A DNA stretch of 64,000 nt from Nitrospiraceae bacterium (GCA_019637075.1 JAHBWI010000003.1:372001-436000); one strand, 5' to 3'; positions 16,525-25,740 are shown, counted from the stretch's first letter. Made by a program: numbers and translations. The notes: a model not told the origin generated them from the sequence alone.

Positions 16525-18135
16525 ATGGAGTTGGAGGACCCGTGCGCCCTGTCTGATGTGGCTCGTCGGGATGGGCCGACGCCCGGGAAACGCGACGGTC
16601 CTGCCTGGCGACGGGGCGTCGTCGCAACGGTCTTCGCGGCGGCGGCCATCCTGATGGGGCTTTTCGAACTGGATCGCACGCCGGCACCCTGGTGGGATGA
16701 AGGGTGGACCCTTTGCGTGGCGCGGCAATGGGTCGAGACGGGTCACTATGGCTGCTTATTGGAGGGGCGCCCGGCGCCACCGATTTTGGCCGGTCATTTT
16801 CCGGTGGTGGCCTCCGTCGCAGCGGGTTTTCAATTGTTGGGGGTCGGGCTGTGGCAGGCGAGATTCATCGGGGTGCTCTACAGCGTACTTACGCTGGCGC
16901 TGCTCTATGGGCTGACGGCGCGCTGCTTCGATCAGAAAGTGGCGACAGTCACGTTGGTCCTGGCTCTGTTCTTGCCCGTGAATTGGCAGATGCATCCGCT
17001 CATTCTTGGGCGGCAGGTGTTGGGCGAGATGCCCATGCTGTGTTTTCTCCTGGCCGGGTACCTCTGCGCGACCTTTCTGCACCGCCATCCCGGCTGGTGG
17101 GTCGGTGCGGTCGGCTGTTGGGGTTTGGCGCTCTGGACGAAGGCGCAGGTCCGTCCATTCTGGACCTTGTCGCTGACCGTGCCGTTGATGTGGAGCCTTG
17201 CGCGACGGGATTGGCGGACAAGCTTCTGGGTCAGCAGCGCAGGAGCGGCGGCCTGGGGGTTGTTCTTGCTCTTGGGAGAACTGAAATCGCTCGTCTTGGC
17301 GGGACACACCTTGCCCACACCGACGATGACGGGCTTGCTCCAGGCCTCCGCGTTGGTATTTGCTCCGCGCGTTCGGATGGATGCCGTGATCTTTACCGCC
17401 ACCTTCCTGGTCCCGACCCTTTGCGGGCTCGGCGTGGCCGTCTGGTCGACCGTCGCGCACTGGCGAACAGGCGATGCGATTCACGGCTTAGCGGTCCCGC
17501 GTGTCATGTTGCTCACATTTGCCGTCAGTTGGTTTGGGTGGTTCTTTTGTCTCTCGTTGGGAGGAGCACGCTACGCGTTCCCCATGTGGTTTGCGGCATC
17601 GCCGTTCGTTGCCGCGATCATCGTCGAATGGAGTCATGGCCTCGATCTTCGGGCCGTCCGCCGTGGACTGAGGGGGCAAGGCGACGGTCCGTGGAGCAAG
17701 GCCAGAGCGTTGGCTGTCGTGTCGCTCGCGCTATTGCTCTGTTGGATGGCGGTGCAGGCGCGCATACATTTCAAAGGTCGCGAGGCGGACCAGGCGCTTC
17801 CGCAAGTCGTCGAGTATCTCCACGAGCATGTGCCGACTGGGGCGATGATCGAAACTTACGAAAGCGAACTGTTTCTGCTCTTGGACCGCCCATACCATTA
17901 TCCGCCCGCTGAATTGAACGTAGATTTGATCAGGCAAGGATGGCATGCCCAACGGCATCTGACCTACGACCCTCTGCAAGCCGATCCGGCCTTCGTGGTC
18001 GTGGGTGAGTTCGGTCGCTGGGCCAACCTCTACCAATCGCTCGTCGACGAGGGACAACTGAAGTTGCTCCATCGGGTGGGCCGGTATCAGGTTTACGAAC
18101 GAGTGCGTGCTCGGGTGCCTGCAGTGACTCCTTAA
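16525..18135 (+). CDS. GT39-like multi-membrane glycosyltransferase
   Basis: About 536 residues from ATG 16525 (ATG 16489 is an in-frame alternative). One N-terminal helix (VVATVFAAAAILMGLFEL) is followed by TPAPWWDEGWTL, whose acidic W-x-D-E pair in the first periplasmic loop is characteristic of PMT/ArnT/GT39-type enzymes using polyprenyl-phosphate sugars. About ten more hydrophobic segments follow, then a soluble C-terminal part from roughly residue 430. With the GT2 gene at 7012, which probably makes a polyprenyl-phosphate sugar, it could add that sugar on the periplasmic face. It is the last gene of the plus-strand run. Confidence 0.8.
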   Translation: MELEDPCALSDVARRDGPTPGKRDGPAWRRGVVATVFAAAAILMGLFELDRTPAPWWDEGWTLCVARQWVETGHYGCLLEGRPAPPILAGHFPVVASVAAGFQLLGVGLWQARFIGVLYSVLTLALLYGLTARCFDQKVATVTLVLALFLPVNWQMHPLILGRQVLGEMPMLCFLLAGYLCATFLHRHPGWWVGAVGCWGLALWTKAQVRPFWTLSLTVPLMWSLARRDWRTSFWVSSAGAAAWGLFLLLGELKSLVLAGHTLPTPTMTGLLQASALVFAPRVRMDAVIFTATFLVPTLCGLGVAVWSTVAHWRTGDAIHGLAVPRVMLLTFAVSWFGWFFCLSLGGARYAFPMWFAASPFVAAIIVEWSHGLDLRAVRRGLRGQGDGPWSKARALAVVSLALLLCWMAVQARIHFKGREADQALPQVVEYLHEHVPTGAMIETYESELFLLLDRPYHYPPAELNVDLIRQGWHAQRHLTYDPLQADPAFVVVGEFGRWANLYQSLVDEGQLKLLHRVGRYQVYERVRARVPAVTP

Positions 18136-18216
18136 TTGTGTCCCTTCCCAACTCCTGCTTGCGTCACCTTCGCCATGCAGGTGTTTGGACGACAGGCTGG
18201 TGCCTAGGAAAAATGC

Positions 18217-18244
18217 TTTACAGAAATAGGGAAATGTCTATAAT
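18217..18244 (+). promoter_or_regulatory. Sigma70-type promoter of the small Cys/His protein
   Basis: TTTACA (18217-18222), a 16-bp spacer and a perfect TATAAT (18239-18244). Expected transcription start is near 18251, giving a leader of about 36 nt before ATG 18287. It lies in an AT-rich stretch unlike the surrounding coding sequence. Confidence 0.65.
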
Positions 18245-18286
18245 GATTTTCGTCAGGGCCATTTCTCTCGAGAAAGGTTGCCCCCC

Positions 18287-18472
18287 ATGCAGCAACTGAC
18301 GGCAATCCTCCTGAGGCGAGCCTGGAAGCGGCAGGGCAACGATCTCTGCCTTCACCCGTCCGTCGAGCCGGAGTATGAGCAAGCAGTGCCGACGGGGGGG
18401 ACTGTGTGTCTCGTCTGCGGTAGCTATGTTGAGAGTCCGCCTCGCGGGCATCCCCAGCCGGTAGTCGACTGA
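18287..18472 (+). CDS. Small Cys/His-containing protein, possible zinc ribbon
   Basis: 61 residues (MQQLTAILLRRAWKRQG...). A basic N-terminus is followed by LCLHP and then VCLVCGSYVES, giving a CxH ... CxxC arrangement that could bind a metal. It has its own promoter (18217-18244), an AGAAAGG ribosome-binding site, and stands alone between larger genes, all of which support a real gene despite its length. An in-frame ATG at 18278 would add three residues. I do not recognise the family. Confidence 0.55.
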   Translation: MQQLTAILLRRAWKRQGNDLCLHPSVEPEYEQAVPTGGTVCLVCGSYVESPPRGHPQPVVD

Positions 18473-18632
18473 GCCGCTTGATGTGCCTCCGTGCCGCATC
18501 GGCCGGCCCCGATCTAATCCTCGTTGTCCACGGTAACCAGACCTGCGTCAAACAATAAATCGGGCGAGAGCGCTCACACTCAGGTCACGGCCGGCCTTGT
18601 ACCCAGAGGCGAGTGACCGGCCTCCGCTCGAC

Positions 18633-19025
18633 TCAGGCCGAATAGTGCTCTTGGAGATTACTGCGCTGGAAGCGGGTGATGTGCCTGATCAGCAACTCGC
18701 GGTTTTGCGTGGTGAGTTTCACAAAGCGGGCATGCAGGCGATAGCCGCCTGCGGTGAGGGGGTTGAGTCGTAGCACCTCGATGGGTGAGGTGAATACCGA
18801 TTGGTCCGGCAACTGCAGCGTGAGCGTAAGAGTGTCGTTGGGTTGGTACGGCGCATCGACCGTCATGCCGATGCCGCCGCCGCTGATGTTGATCGATTTC
18901 TCGACGAAGAGCGTCTCCTTGCCACCGTTGGCGGCTTCGAGCTTCACGGGAAGTGTCACGGTGATGCGGTAATAGTCGCGGCGATCTTGTGCGGACGGCT
19001 GCGAGTGGGGCCTGTCCAGTGACAT
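18633..19025 (-). CDS. PilZ-domain protein
   Basis: 130 residues. Contains the c-di-GMP-binding signature of PilZ domains: RRDYYR (RxxxR) near residue 17 and, about 30 residues later, NISGGGIGM (the [D/N]xSxxG motif). The remainder fits a single PilZ beta-barrel with no other domain. It probably acts as a soluble c-di-GMP effector, perhaps in motility or exopolysaccharide control; type IV pilus genes lie at 49-53.6 kb. ATG 19025 is preceded by a TATACT at 19036-19041 on the same strand, too close for an ordinary leader. It diverges from cstA. Confidence 0.85.
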   Translation of the reverse strand: MSLDRPHSQPSAQDRRDYYRITVTLPVKLEAANGGKETLFVEKSINISGGGIGMTVDAPYQPNDTLTLTLQLPDQSVFTSPIEVLRLNPLTAGGYRLHARFVKLTTQNRELLIRHITRFQRSNLQEHYSA

Positions 19026-19110
19026 AGTGGTAAGAAGTATAGCAAAGTCGGTGGGGACTCGGCGCTGCCAGACGGACGTACCTCGGGGTTTTTGTGATAG
19101 GATGCCGCGC

Positions 19111-21120
19111 ATGTCGGCTGTCATGCAGGCCTTGTGGGCCGTCCTCTCCATTCTCGGCGCCGTATCCCTCGCTCACGTCGTCGGTCTCGTCAACCCTTCC
19201 GAAAAAGTGAATGGTCTGTGGCTCGTCGTGGCTGCCGCCTGCATATATGTGCTGGCCTATCGTTTCTATGGGCGCTGGATTGCCCGACGGGTCGTCGAAC
19301 TGAACGACCAGCGCGTGACGCCTGCCGTGCGGCTGAACGACGGGGTGAACTTTCATCCCACAAACCGGGTCGTGCTTTTCGGACACCACTTCGCTGCGAT
19401 TGCCGGGGCCGGTCCGCTTCTTGGGCCGGTCCTTGCGGCGCAATTCGGTTTTCTTCCCGGGTTCCTTTGGCTGGTGATCGGTGCGGTGCTTGCGGGCGCG
19501 GTGCAGGACTTCATTATCCTGGTCGCCTCGATGCGTCGCAACGGGCGCTCGCTGCCTGAGATCGCCCACGACGAACTGGGGTCGATTACCGGCACCGCGA
19601 CGGCAGTGGCGGTGCTCTTTATCGTGGTGGTGGCATTGGCCGGGCTGGGTTTCGCGGTGGTCAATGCGCTCCATCACAACGCCTGGGGAACCTTCACGAT
19701 TGCGATGACGATCCCGATCGGTTTGATGATGGGCTTCTACCTTCAGAGGTTTCGACCTGGTGCGGTGGCAGAGGTGTCGGTTCTGGGCGTGGTGCTCTTG
19801 ATCGCGGCTGTGATGTTCGGCCGGGTCGTCGGTCAGTCTTCCTACGCGTGGCTGTTCGAGTTCGAGAAACCGGCGCTGGTCTGGCTGCTTGCAGGGTATG
19901 GATTTCTGGCCTCGGTGTTGCCCGGCTGGATGCTGCTGGTTCCGCGCGGCTACTTGTCCACCTTTATGAAGTTGGGCGTGGTGTTTCTGCTCGGCTTCGG
20001 AGTCATCCTCATGGCTCCGACGATAGAAATGCCCAGGGTTACCGCATTCGCCAACGGTGGCGGGCCGATCATTCCCGGCACATTGTTCCCGTTCCTGTTC
20101 ATCACGATTGCCTGCGGCGCGGTTTCCGGTTTTCACTCGCTCGTATCGTCCGGAACGACGCCGAAAATGATCGAGCAGGAATCCCAAGCTGTGGTCGGAT
20201 ATGCGGCCATGCTGTTGGAAAGCTTTGTCGGGGTCATGGCGCTGATTGCGGCCTCCGTCCTGATTCCCGGCGACTATTTGGCGATCAACACGACGCTCTC
20301 GCCGGACAAATTGGCCGCCATGGGGTTTGCGCCGTCCCGAATCGCCGAACTCTCGCAACTCGTCGAAGTGGATGTGGCGGGACGTCCCGGAGGCGCGGTG
20401 TCTTTGGCTGTGGGTATGGCCTCGATCTTCGCCGCATTGCCCGGCATGTCGGGATTGATGGCCTACTGGTATCAGTTTGCGTTGGTGTTTGAGGCCCTGT
20501 TCATTCTGACCACGATCGATACCGGGACTCGTGTCGCACGCTACCTCATTCAGGAAATGGCCGGCCGGGTCTATGCGCCGTTTCGCCGGATGAATTGGCT
20601 GCCCGGCGTTCTGTTGAGCAGCGCTTTTGTGGTCGGCTCCTGGGCCTATCTCATCGGGACGGGCAGCATCTCGACGATCTGGCCGATGTTCGGCGCGGCA
20701 AACCAGCTGCTGGGCACCTTGGCGCTCTGTATCGCGACGACGGTGTTGATCAAGATGTGGAAGTCTCCGTACCTGTGGGTGACGGCCTTGCCGATGCTGT
20801 TCGTGGGACTCATCACCCTGACGGGCTCGTACGAAATGTTCGGCATGTTCATGAGGAAGGCGGCGACTTTGGCGGCGGGGCAGGCATTCGCTCTGTACCT
20901 AGATGCGGTGCTCGTGGCGGTGGTGGCATTGTTGGGAGTCATCGTCTTGAGCGACAGCCTGAAGCAGTGGTATGGCTATGTCGTCCTGAAGAGACCGTTT
21001 ACGAGCAGCGAGGTGTTCGTGACGGCAGGCGGTGGAACGGCCGGTCATCGACGCTCCACTATTTGTCGCCATGGGGCGAACCAGGGGTTCAAGCTTCCTC
21101 CGGGCGGGGGATGCTGCTGA
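19111..21120 (+). CDS. cstA: Carbon starvation protein CstA-like peptide/pyruvate transporter
   Basis: About 669 residues, a membrane protein with about 16-18 hydrophobic segments. Family blocks include VNFHPTNRVVLFGHHFAAIAGAGPLLGPVLAAQ near the N-terminus, GAVQDFIILVASMRR, ACGAVSGFHSLVSSGTTPKMI, TIDTGTRVARYLIQE and FGAANQLLG. These are diagnostic of the CstA family, which imports peptides or pyruvate. ATG 19111 has AGGA 8 bases upstream; ATG 19102 is in frame. The last 30 residues are Gly- and Cys-rich and not conserved. There is no adjacent LytTR-type regulatory pair. Confidence 0.93.
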   Translation: MSAVMQALWAVLSILGAVSLAHVVGLVNPSEKVNGLWLVVAAACIYVLAYRFYGRWIARRVVELNDQRVTPAVRLNDGVNFHPTNRVVLFGHHFAAIAGAGPLLGPVLAAQFGFLPGFLWLVIGAVLAGAVQDFIILVASMRRNGRSLPEIAHDELGSITGTATAVAVLFIVVVALAGLGFAVVNALHHNAWGTFTIAMTIPIGLMMGFYLQRFRPGAVAEVSVLGVVLLIAAVMFGRVVGQSSYAWLFEFEKPALVWLLAGYGFLASVLPGWMLLVPRGYLSTFMKLGVVFLLGFGVILMAPTIEMPRVTAFANGGGPIIPGTLFPFLFITIACGAVSGFHSLVSSGTTPKMIEQESQAVVGYAAMLLESFVGVMALIAASVLIPGDYLAINTTLSPDKLAAMGFAPSRIAELSQLVEVDVAGRPGGAVSLAVGMASIFAALPGMSGLMAYWYQFALVFEALFILTTIDTGTRVARYLIQEMAGRVYAPFRRMNWLPGVLLSSAFVVGSWAYLIGTGSISTIWPMFGAANQLLGTLALCIATTVLIKMWKSPYLWVTALPMLFVGLITLTGSYEMFGMFMRKAATLAAGQAFALYLDAVLVAVVALLGVIVLSDSLKQWYGYVVLKRPFTSSEVFVTAGGGTAGHRRSTICRHGANQGFKLPPGGGCC

Positions 21121-21233
21121 TCGGATAGACGCGTCGGCGCTCTCGACTCCTCATGCCTACTCATATGATGTGCCTGAAGCATTCCACGCCGCGTGTTTCA
21201 CGAATGGCCGACAACGACAATCAGGAGGTTACC

Positions 21234-21731
21234 GTGGCTGATCAATTTTCATTCGATGTCGTATCTGAAGTGAACATGCAGGAGATGAAGAACGTCGTCG
21301 ATCAGTCGACCAAGGAAATCAAACAGCGATTCGATTTCAAGGATTCGAAGACGGAGATCATGCTGAAGGAAAAAGAGAAGGAATTGTCGGTGGTGTCAGA
21401 CGACGAGTACAAGCTGAAGGCGGTGCAAGAAATCATCAAAGGCAAGTGCGTGAAGCGCGGCGTGTCCCTCAAGGCATTCAACTACGGCGCCATCGAGCAA
21501 GCGCTGGGCGGGACCGTCCGTCAGGTTGCCAAAATCCAAAGTGGCATCGCATCCGAGAAGGCCAAGGAGATTACGAAGGCCGTGAAGGATTCCAAGCTCA
21601 AGGTGCAGGCGCAGATTCAAGGCGAACAGGTGCGGGTGCTGAGCAAGAGCAAAGACGAACTGCAGTCGACGATCGCCTTCTTGAAGGGGAAAGATTTCGG
21701 CATCGATCTACAATACACGAATTTTCGGTGA
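21234..21731 (+). CDS. YajQ-family (UPF0234) nucleotide-binding protein
   Basis: 165 residues from GTG 21234 with AGGAGG 5 bases upstream. Typical sequence throughout: QFSFDVVSEVNMQEMKNVVD, RFDFKDSKTEI, VKRGVSLKAFNYG, IQAQIQGEQVRVLSKSKDELQ-like and a C-terminal FLKGKDFGIDLQYTNFR. Members bind nucleotides or c-di-GMP, and some act in virulence regulation. The length matches the family norm (about 163). Upstream in-frame ATGs (21153, 21204) would add a non-conserved tail. It is probably transcribed separately from cstA (113-bp gap). Confidence 0.93.
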   Translation: MADQFSFDVVSEVNMQEMKNVVDQSTKEIKQRFDFKDSKTEIMLKEKEKELSVVSDDEYKLKAVQEIIKGKCVKRGVSLKAFNYGAIEQALGGTVRQVAKIQSGIASEKAKEITKAVKDSKLKVQAQIQGEQVRVLSKSKDELQSTIAFLKGKDFGIDLQYTNFR

Positions 21732-21844
21732 GTCGGGCGAGGGCGTCGGTCGGTTGGCTTGCCTGACGAGCGCCCGCTATTTCCCACGGAGTGCACCGTT
21801 GCCGGTACTGGTTTACGTCCGGTGGGCCTGACGAGGGGCCACGT

Positions 21845-22867
21845 GTGAAGCGCTTCCTTTTATGCCTGCTGTGCTGCATTGTTCTGACCCTCCCAGGGTG
21901 CGGTGGCAGCGATCCGATCGTCGTCATTCAACTCCATCCCAAGAATCCCGACATCCTCTACATCGCCACCAACGACTACATCTTCAAGACGCGAGACGGG
22001 GGCAAGACCTGGTCGAATCTCACGAAAGGCATGAGCCATTCGCGAGTGATTGCGATGGCGGTCGATCCGGCCTATCCAGCCACCGTCTATGCCGGCACGA
22101 AGGGTGACGCCGTCTACAAGAGTTACGACGGCGGGCAGCGCTGGGCTTCTATGCGGGCCGGCCTCGATGATGCCACCATTTCTTCTGTGGTGAACCAGTT
22201 CATATTTGATCCGCTGGACAGTCAGCACATTTTGCTCGCGACCACCATGGGGGTGTATGAGAGCAAAAACGGCGGAGAGAATTGGTCGAAGCGGATGGAT
22301 GGGATGAAGGAAGTGTTGATGGTCATCACCTTGGGGATGGATCCGGCCCACCCTTCCGTACTCTACGCCGGGACGAGCGGCGGCGTGTACAAATCAACCG
22401 ATCAGGCCGGACATTGGGAGAAGGTGAACAACGGCCTCGTGCCTCCGGACATGGTGAAGACCTCGCGTGCGCTGAATGTGACGTCCATCCAGGTTGATCC
22501 GTTCGATTCTTCAATAGTCTATGCCGCGACTCTAGCCGGTCTGTACAAGACGACTGATGGAGCGGCGAGTTGGGCGCGAATCGGGGAGTCGCTTGCCGAT
22601 CAGATGATCATCGCGATGGTGGTCGACCGAGCACGCAAAGGGGTGTTGTATGTGGCGGGTCGCGATGGGGTACATCGGAGTGAGGATGCCGGGGCAAGCT
22701 GGGTCACGCTCAACGAGGGGCTGGCCTCGACGAATGTCCGCTCGCTGGCCCAGAGCCAGATAGACCCTAAGCTGTTTTATGCCGGAACGAACGGTAGTGG
22801 TCTCTACCGCAGCGGTGACGGGGGAATGAAGTGGGAGCCTCTTCCGTCCTCGTTTTCGAAAGAATGA
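21845..22867 (+). CDS. Lipoprotein with seven-repeat Asp-box (BNR/YCF48-like) beta-propeller
   Basis: 340 residues from GTG 21845. N-terminal lipoprotein signal (KRFLLCLLCCIVLTLPGC) with lipobox LPGC. The mature part has seven Asp-box-like repeats: DGGKTW, DGGQRW, NGGENW, DQAGHW, DGAASW, DAGASW and DGGMKW. Each is preceded by a strand of the VYAGT/LYAGT type, spaced 40-55 residues apart, consistent with a seven-bladed propeller. Related propellers include YCF48/HCF136 assembly factors and sialidase-like sensors, but the catalytic residues of sialidases are not evident. Likely an envelope-anchored binding or assembly protein; substrate unknown. Confidence 0.85.
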   Translation: MKRFLLCLLCCIVLTLPGCGGSDPIVVIQLHPKNPDILYIATNDYIFKTRDGGKTWSNLTKGMSHSRVIAMAVDPAYPATVYAGTKGDAVYKSYDGGQRWASMRAGLDDATISSVVNQFIFDPLDSQHILLATTMGVYESKNGGENWSKRMDGMKEVLMVITLGMDPAHPSVLYAGTSGGVYKSTDQAGHWEKVNNGLVPPDMVKTSRALNVTSIQVDPFDSSIVYAATLAGLYKTTDGAASWARIGESLADQMIIAMVVDRARKGVLYVAGRDGVHRSEDAGASWVTLNEGLASTNVRSLAQSQIDPKLFYAGTNGSGLYRSGDGGMKWEPLPSSFSKE

Positions 22868-22915
22868 AACGACGCTCGAGGTTGCGGCTGGGACTCCGAC
22901 CGAGTCGCGTTTACG

Positions 22916-24010
22916 CTACCGTCGCGACGGGTTGTTGAGGGAAGAGTCTCCGATCGCCGGGCCTACGCCGCGGTTTTGCACCCCGGAGCCTTGCGCGTTC
23001 TGGGATTTGTCGATATCGAAGCCGAAGCTGTTCGGCAGGTTGGTGTCCTGGGTGCGGGGACCGACCCGATCAGTCAGCGCGCTATCCCTCGCGTCTTCCC
23101 CCCGCCTGGGCTTCAGCGATTCATTCACATTGCTGTAGGGAGACACGGTGGCGCCGATGTCGGCCCCGAAGCTCGGATTCAGCGATTGGTTCAGCTCGGT
23201 GTTTTCGATATCGCCGCCGATGCGGACCGGAAGCGTGGTGTCATGAATGTCCATGCCGGTGGGGGCGGAATTCGGCAGCTTGCGGCTGTGGAATTGTTTC
23301 TGCAGGTCGTCACGGTCCTCCTCGATACGCCTGGTCTCAATCCCTCGCTCTTCGTAGCCCAATGAGTCGAGTTTTTCCATCCGGCCGATGATGTCGGTGA
23401 GTTTAGCTTCGATCTTGTGCAGGTCGTCTCGAGCCCTGGCGACGGTGCCGACGATCTCGCTCAACGTCCACTGCCGGGCGAACGTTCCCAGTTTGGGAGA
23501 TTTTCCGGCGCCGCCGTCGAGCCCACTCAGTCCCGATCCTCTACCGAAGCCGGCGCTGTTGTAGATGCCCTTCTGTTGCACCGACATGAGAATATGGTTG
23601 GCATGGTCCAGGAGCTCGTCGATTTTTTCCAGCGAATCGATGTCAGTGACGCAACAGTCGAGGAACGCCCGATATTCCTTCGTAAACTTTGAGGCTTCGT
23701 TCTGAATTTCAAGGATTTTGAGCGGTTCCTTGGGGGGATCCTGCTGGACATCTTCTTCCTGTCGGCCGTACCGTTTCGGCTTTTTGCGGTCTCGCTCCGC
23801 ATCGTAGAGGGCGGCACAATCGCCGTCCGCGGTGGCGGAAATTTGCTTGTCTGATGTCCGGTCGGGACACCAATAGACCTTGCCCGGTTGATTCAAGGGA
23901 TTGTTGGAGCGGAACTCGCCTGCGTGGCCGACCAACGGTTGGTGGAGCAGATACCAGCCGATGAGCAGCATGAGAAGAGGCGCCGTATGCCAGCCGAGTG
24001 ATTTCATCAT
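22916..24010 (-). CDS. Secreted hypothetical protein with coiled middle and C-terminal G-x-D-I repeats
   Basis: 364 residues. Signal peptide LGWHTAPLLMLLIGWYLL ... GHA, then a short Cys-containing segment (VYWCPDRTSD, DGDCAALYDAE), a charged helical middle (residues about 100-250) and a low-complexity C-terminus. The C-terminus repeats a degenerate unit beginning GMDIHDTTL, GGDIENTEL, GADIGATV, GEDARDSAL, GFDIDKSQ, at irregular 13-26 residue spacing. I recognise no family. The repeats suggest a structural or binding role outside the inner membrane. A promoter at 24020-24048 lies so close that the transcript may be nearly leaderless. It converges with the propeller gene. Confidence 0.7.
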   Translation of the reverse strand: MMKSLGWHTAPLLMLLIGWYLLHQPLVGHAGEFRSNNPLNQPGKVYWCPDRTSDKQISATADGDCAALYDAERDRKKPKRYGRQEEDVQQDPPKEPLKILEIQNEASKFTKEYRAFLDCCVTDIDSLEKIDELLDHANHILMSVQQKGIYNSAGFGRGSGLSGLDGGAGKSPKLGTFARQWTLSEIVGTVARARDDLHKIEAKLTDIIGRMEKLDSLGYEERGIETRRIEEDRDDLQKQFHSRKLPNSAPTGMDIHDTTLPVRIGGDIENTELNQSLNPSFGADIGATVSPYSNVNESLKPRRGEDARDSALTDRVGPRTQDTNLPNSFGFDIDKSQNAQGSGVQNRGVGPAIGDSSLNNPSRR

Positions 24011-24019
24011 AGTGAACCG

Positions 24020-24048
24020 ATTCTGCGCCCGGGTCCTGGATGTGTCAA
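24020..24048 (-). promoter_or_regulatory. Putative promoter of the secreted repeat protein
   Basis: On the minus strand: TTGACA (24048-24043), 17-bp spacer, CAGAAT (24025-24020). The expected start of transcription, near 24013, is only about 3 bases before the ATG at 24010, so either the message is leaderless or the true start codon is further in. It is divergent from the asnS promoter. Confidence 0.4.
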
Positions 24049-24072
24049 CGAAACGAGCGAATTGCGCGTGCC

Positions 24073-24101
24073 TTGCAAACCTCTGCGCTGTTCGCTAGGC
24101 T
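24073..24101 (+). promoter_or_regulatory. Putative asnS promoter
   Basis: TTGCAA (24073-24078), 17-bp spacer, TAGGCT (24096-24101), with the predicted transcript starting about 40 bases before ATG 24149. The -10 is a weak match. It lies 24 bp from the divergent promoter of the secreted repeat protein. Confidence 0.4.
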
Positions 24102-24148
24102 CGCCCGCGAGAGAGCCGTGCAACTGACCAATACAGAAGGGTGTATCC

Positions 24149-25441
24149 ATGCCTGTGATCTATATCGATGAGGCCGGCGCGCACGCGGGCCAGGAAGTCA
24201 CGATCCGCGGCTGGCTGCGCAGTCGGCGAGACAAGGGGAAGCTGCATTTCCTCATCCTGCGAGACGGTACGGGCGATTTGCAGGCGGTGGTCAGCAAGGC
24301 TGCCGTCGGTGACGAGCAATTCGCTCGGTCTGCAGAATTGACGCAGGAGTCGAGCGTCGTCCTCACCGGTACGTTGCGTCAGGATGTCCGTGCGCCAGGC
24401 GGCTTCGAACTGGATGTGCGGCGTCTCGACGTGCTGCAGGTGGCCCAGCCATTCCCGATACAGCCGAAGGAACACGGGACCGGCTTTCTGATGGAGCATC
24501 GACATCTTTGGTTACGGTCCAGCCGCCAGCACGCTGTGCTGCGGGTGCGTCACGAAATCATTCGCGCCTGCCGGAATTTTTTCGATGATCGGGGATTCAC
24601 GCTCGTGGATGCGCCGATTTTCACGCCGAATGCCTGCGAAGGCACGACGACGCTGTTCCAAACTCAGTACTTCGATGAGACGGCATACTTAACCCAAAGC
24701 GGGCAACTATACAGCGAGGCCACGGCTGCGGCGTTTGGGAAAGTGTACTGCTTCGGTCCGACCTTTCGTGCGGAGAAATCCAAAACACGCCGGCATCTGA
24801 TGGAGTTTTGGATGGTGGAACCGGAGGTTGCATTTGCCGAACTGAGCGACATGATGGAGTTGGCAGAGCAATTCCTATCGCATATCGTGGCGGCCGTGCT
24901 CCGTCATCGTCGCGGCGAGTTGCAAATTCTTGAGCGCGATATTGCCAAACTGGAACGGGTGGTGGCGCCATTCCCGCGCATAACCTATGAAGACGCAATC
25001 GCGCTGCTGCAGCGCCGAGGTAATCCTGCGAAGTTGGGTGACGATTTCGGCGGCGATGAGGAGACGATTCTCTCGAATGAATTCGATCGGCCCGTAATCG
25101 TGCATCGATATCCGGCGGCGTTGAAAGCCTTTTATATGCAAACGGATCCTGCTCGGACAGATCTCGCGCTCTGCATGGATGTGCTCGCGCCAGAGGGCTA
25201 CGGTGAAATTATCGGCGGTGGGCAGCGCATTCACGAATACGACAAGCTGTTGGCGAGACTTCACGAACATCATCTGCCGCTCGAGGCTTTCCAGTGGTAT
25301 CTCGATTTGCGCCGGTACGGTTCCGTTCCTCATGCGGGATTCGGCATGGGAATCGAACGGGCGGTGGCGTGGATCTGCGGCCTTGAGCACGTCCGAGAAA
25401 CCATCCCTTTCCCCCGCATGCTCTATCGGCTCTACCCGTAA
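24149..25441 (+). CDS. asnS: Asparaginyl-tRNA synthetase
   Basis: 430 residues, class IIb aminoacyl-tRNA synthetase. N-terminal OB-fold anticodon-binding domain ([20 protein letters not shown]), then the catalytic domain with class II motif 2 ([20 protein letters not shown], arginine and TRRHL) and motif 3 near the C-terminus ([16 protein letters not shown]). The [17 protein letters not shown] block is typical of AsnRS rather than AspRS. It charges tRNA-Asn with asparagine in the cytoplasm. It is a single-gene unit. Confidence 0.93.
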   Translation: MPVIYIDEAGAHAGQEVTIRGWLRSRRDKGKLHFLILRDGTGDLQAVVSKAAVGDEQFARSAELTQESSVVLTGTLRQDVRAPGGFELDVRRLDVLQVAQPFPIQPKEHGTGFLMEHRHLWLRSSRQHAVLRVRHEIIRACRNFFDDRGFTLVDAPIFTPNACEGTTTLFQTQYFDETAYLTQSGQLYSEATAAAFGKVYCFGPTFRAEKSKTRRHLMEFWMVEPEVAFAELSDMMELAEQFLSHIVAAVLRHRRGELQILERDIAKLERVVAPFPRITYEDAIALLQRRGNPAKLGDDFGGDEETILSNEFDRPVIVHRYPAALKAFYMQTDPARTDLALCMDVLAPEGYGEIIGGGQRIHEYDKLLARLHEHHLPLEAFQWYLDLRRYGSVPHAGFGMGIERAVAWICGLEHVRETIPFPRMLYRLYP

Positions 25442-25675
25442 TCGCTCTCCACGGTCCCCGGCGAATGGCCGCCGGGGACATTCCCCAGATTTCAAAGTTT
25501 CCGACGCCTGACTGTCCATTTCTCAGGACTGTGCAGCCCTCTTCCATCAGATTTGTTGCTAGGTGGGATAGTTTCCCACAGACTTCTCCACAGTTGTGGA
25601 TAGTGATGAATTTGCGTCTCCATTTTACTCGGCAGAATAACAAATAATAATGCTGATATTTCAAGGTAAATTCTG

Positions 25676-25703
25676 TTGACAAGGGTTTGGTTGGGTGTAT
25701 ACT
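25676..25703 (+). promoter_or_regulatory. Main promoter of the dcw cluster
   Basis: Consensus -35 TTGACA (25676-25681), 16-bp spacer and TATACT (25698-25703), in an AT-rich stretch that stands out from the surrounding GC-rich DNA. Transcription would start near 25710, just before the MraZ-box-like repeats. The rest of the 25442-25675 intergenic sequence holds no gene I can support. Confidence 0.75.
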
Positions 25704-25715
25704 CCGACCATCGAG

Positions 25716-25740
25716 TGGGTAAAAGTGGGTGAAAATGGAA
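25716..25740 (+). promoter_or_regulatory. MraZ-box-like repeats (operator) overlapping the rsmH start
   Basis: Three direct repeats at exact 10-bp period: TGGGT (25716), TGGGT (25726), TGGAA (25736), separated by 5-bp spacers AAAAG and GAAAA. This matches the known MraZ operator of dcw promoters (TGGGN repeats with 5-bp spacers). It lies immediately downstream of the dcw promoter. No mraZ gene is present upstream of rsmH here. Confidence 0.6.

Noticed and set aside
18658-20358. 566-codon minus-strand open frame opposite cstA
   Set aside because: Antisense to a strongly conserved membrane protein. The translation is His/Arg/Gln-rich without domains, typical of a GC-rich shadow frame.
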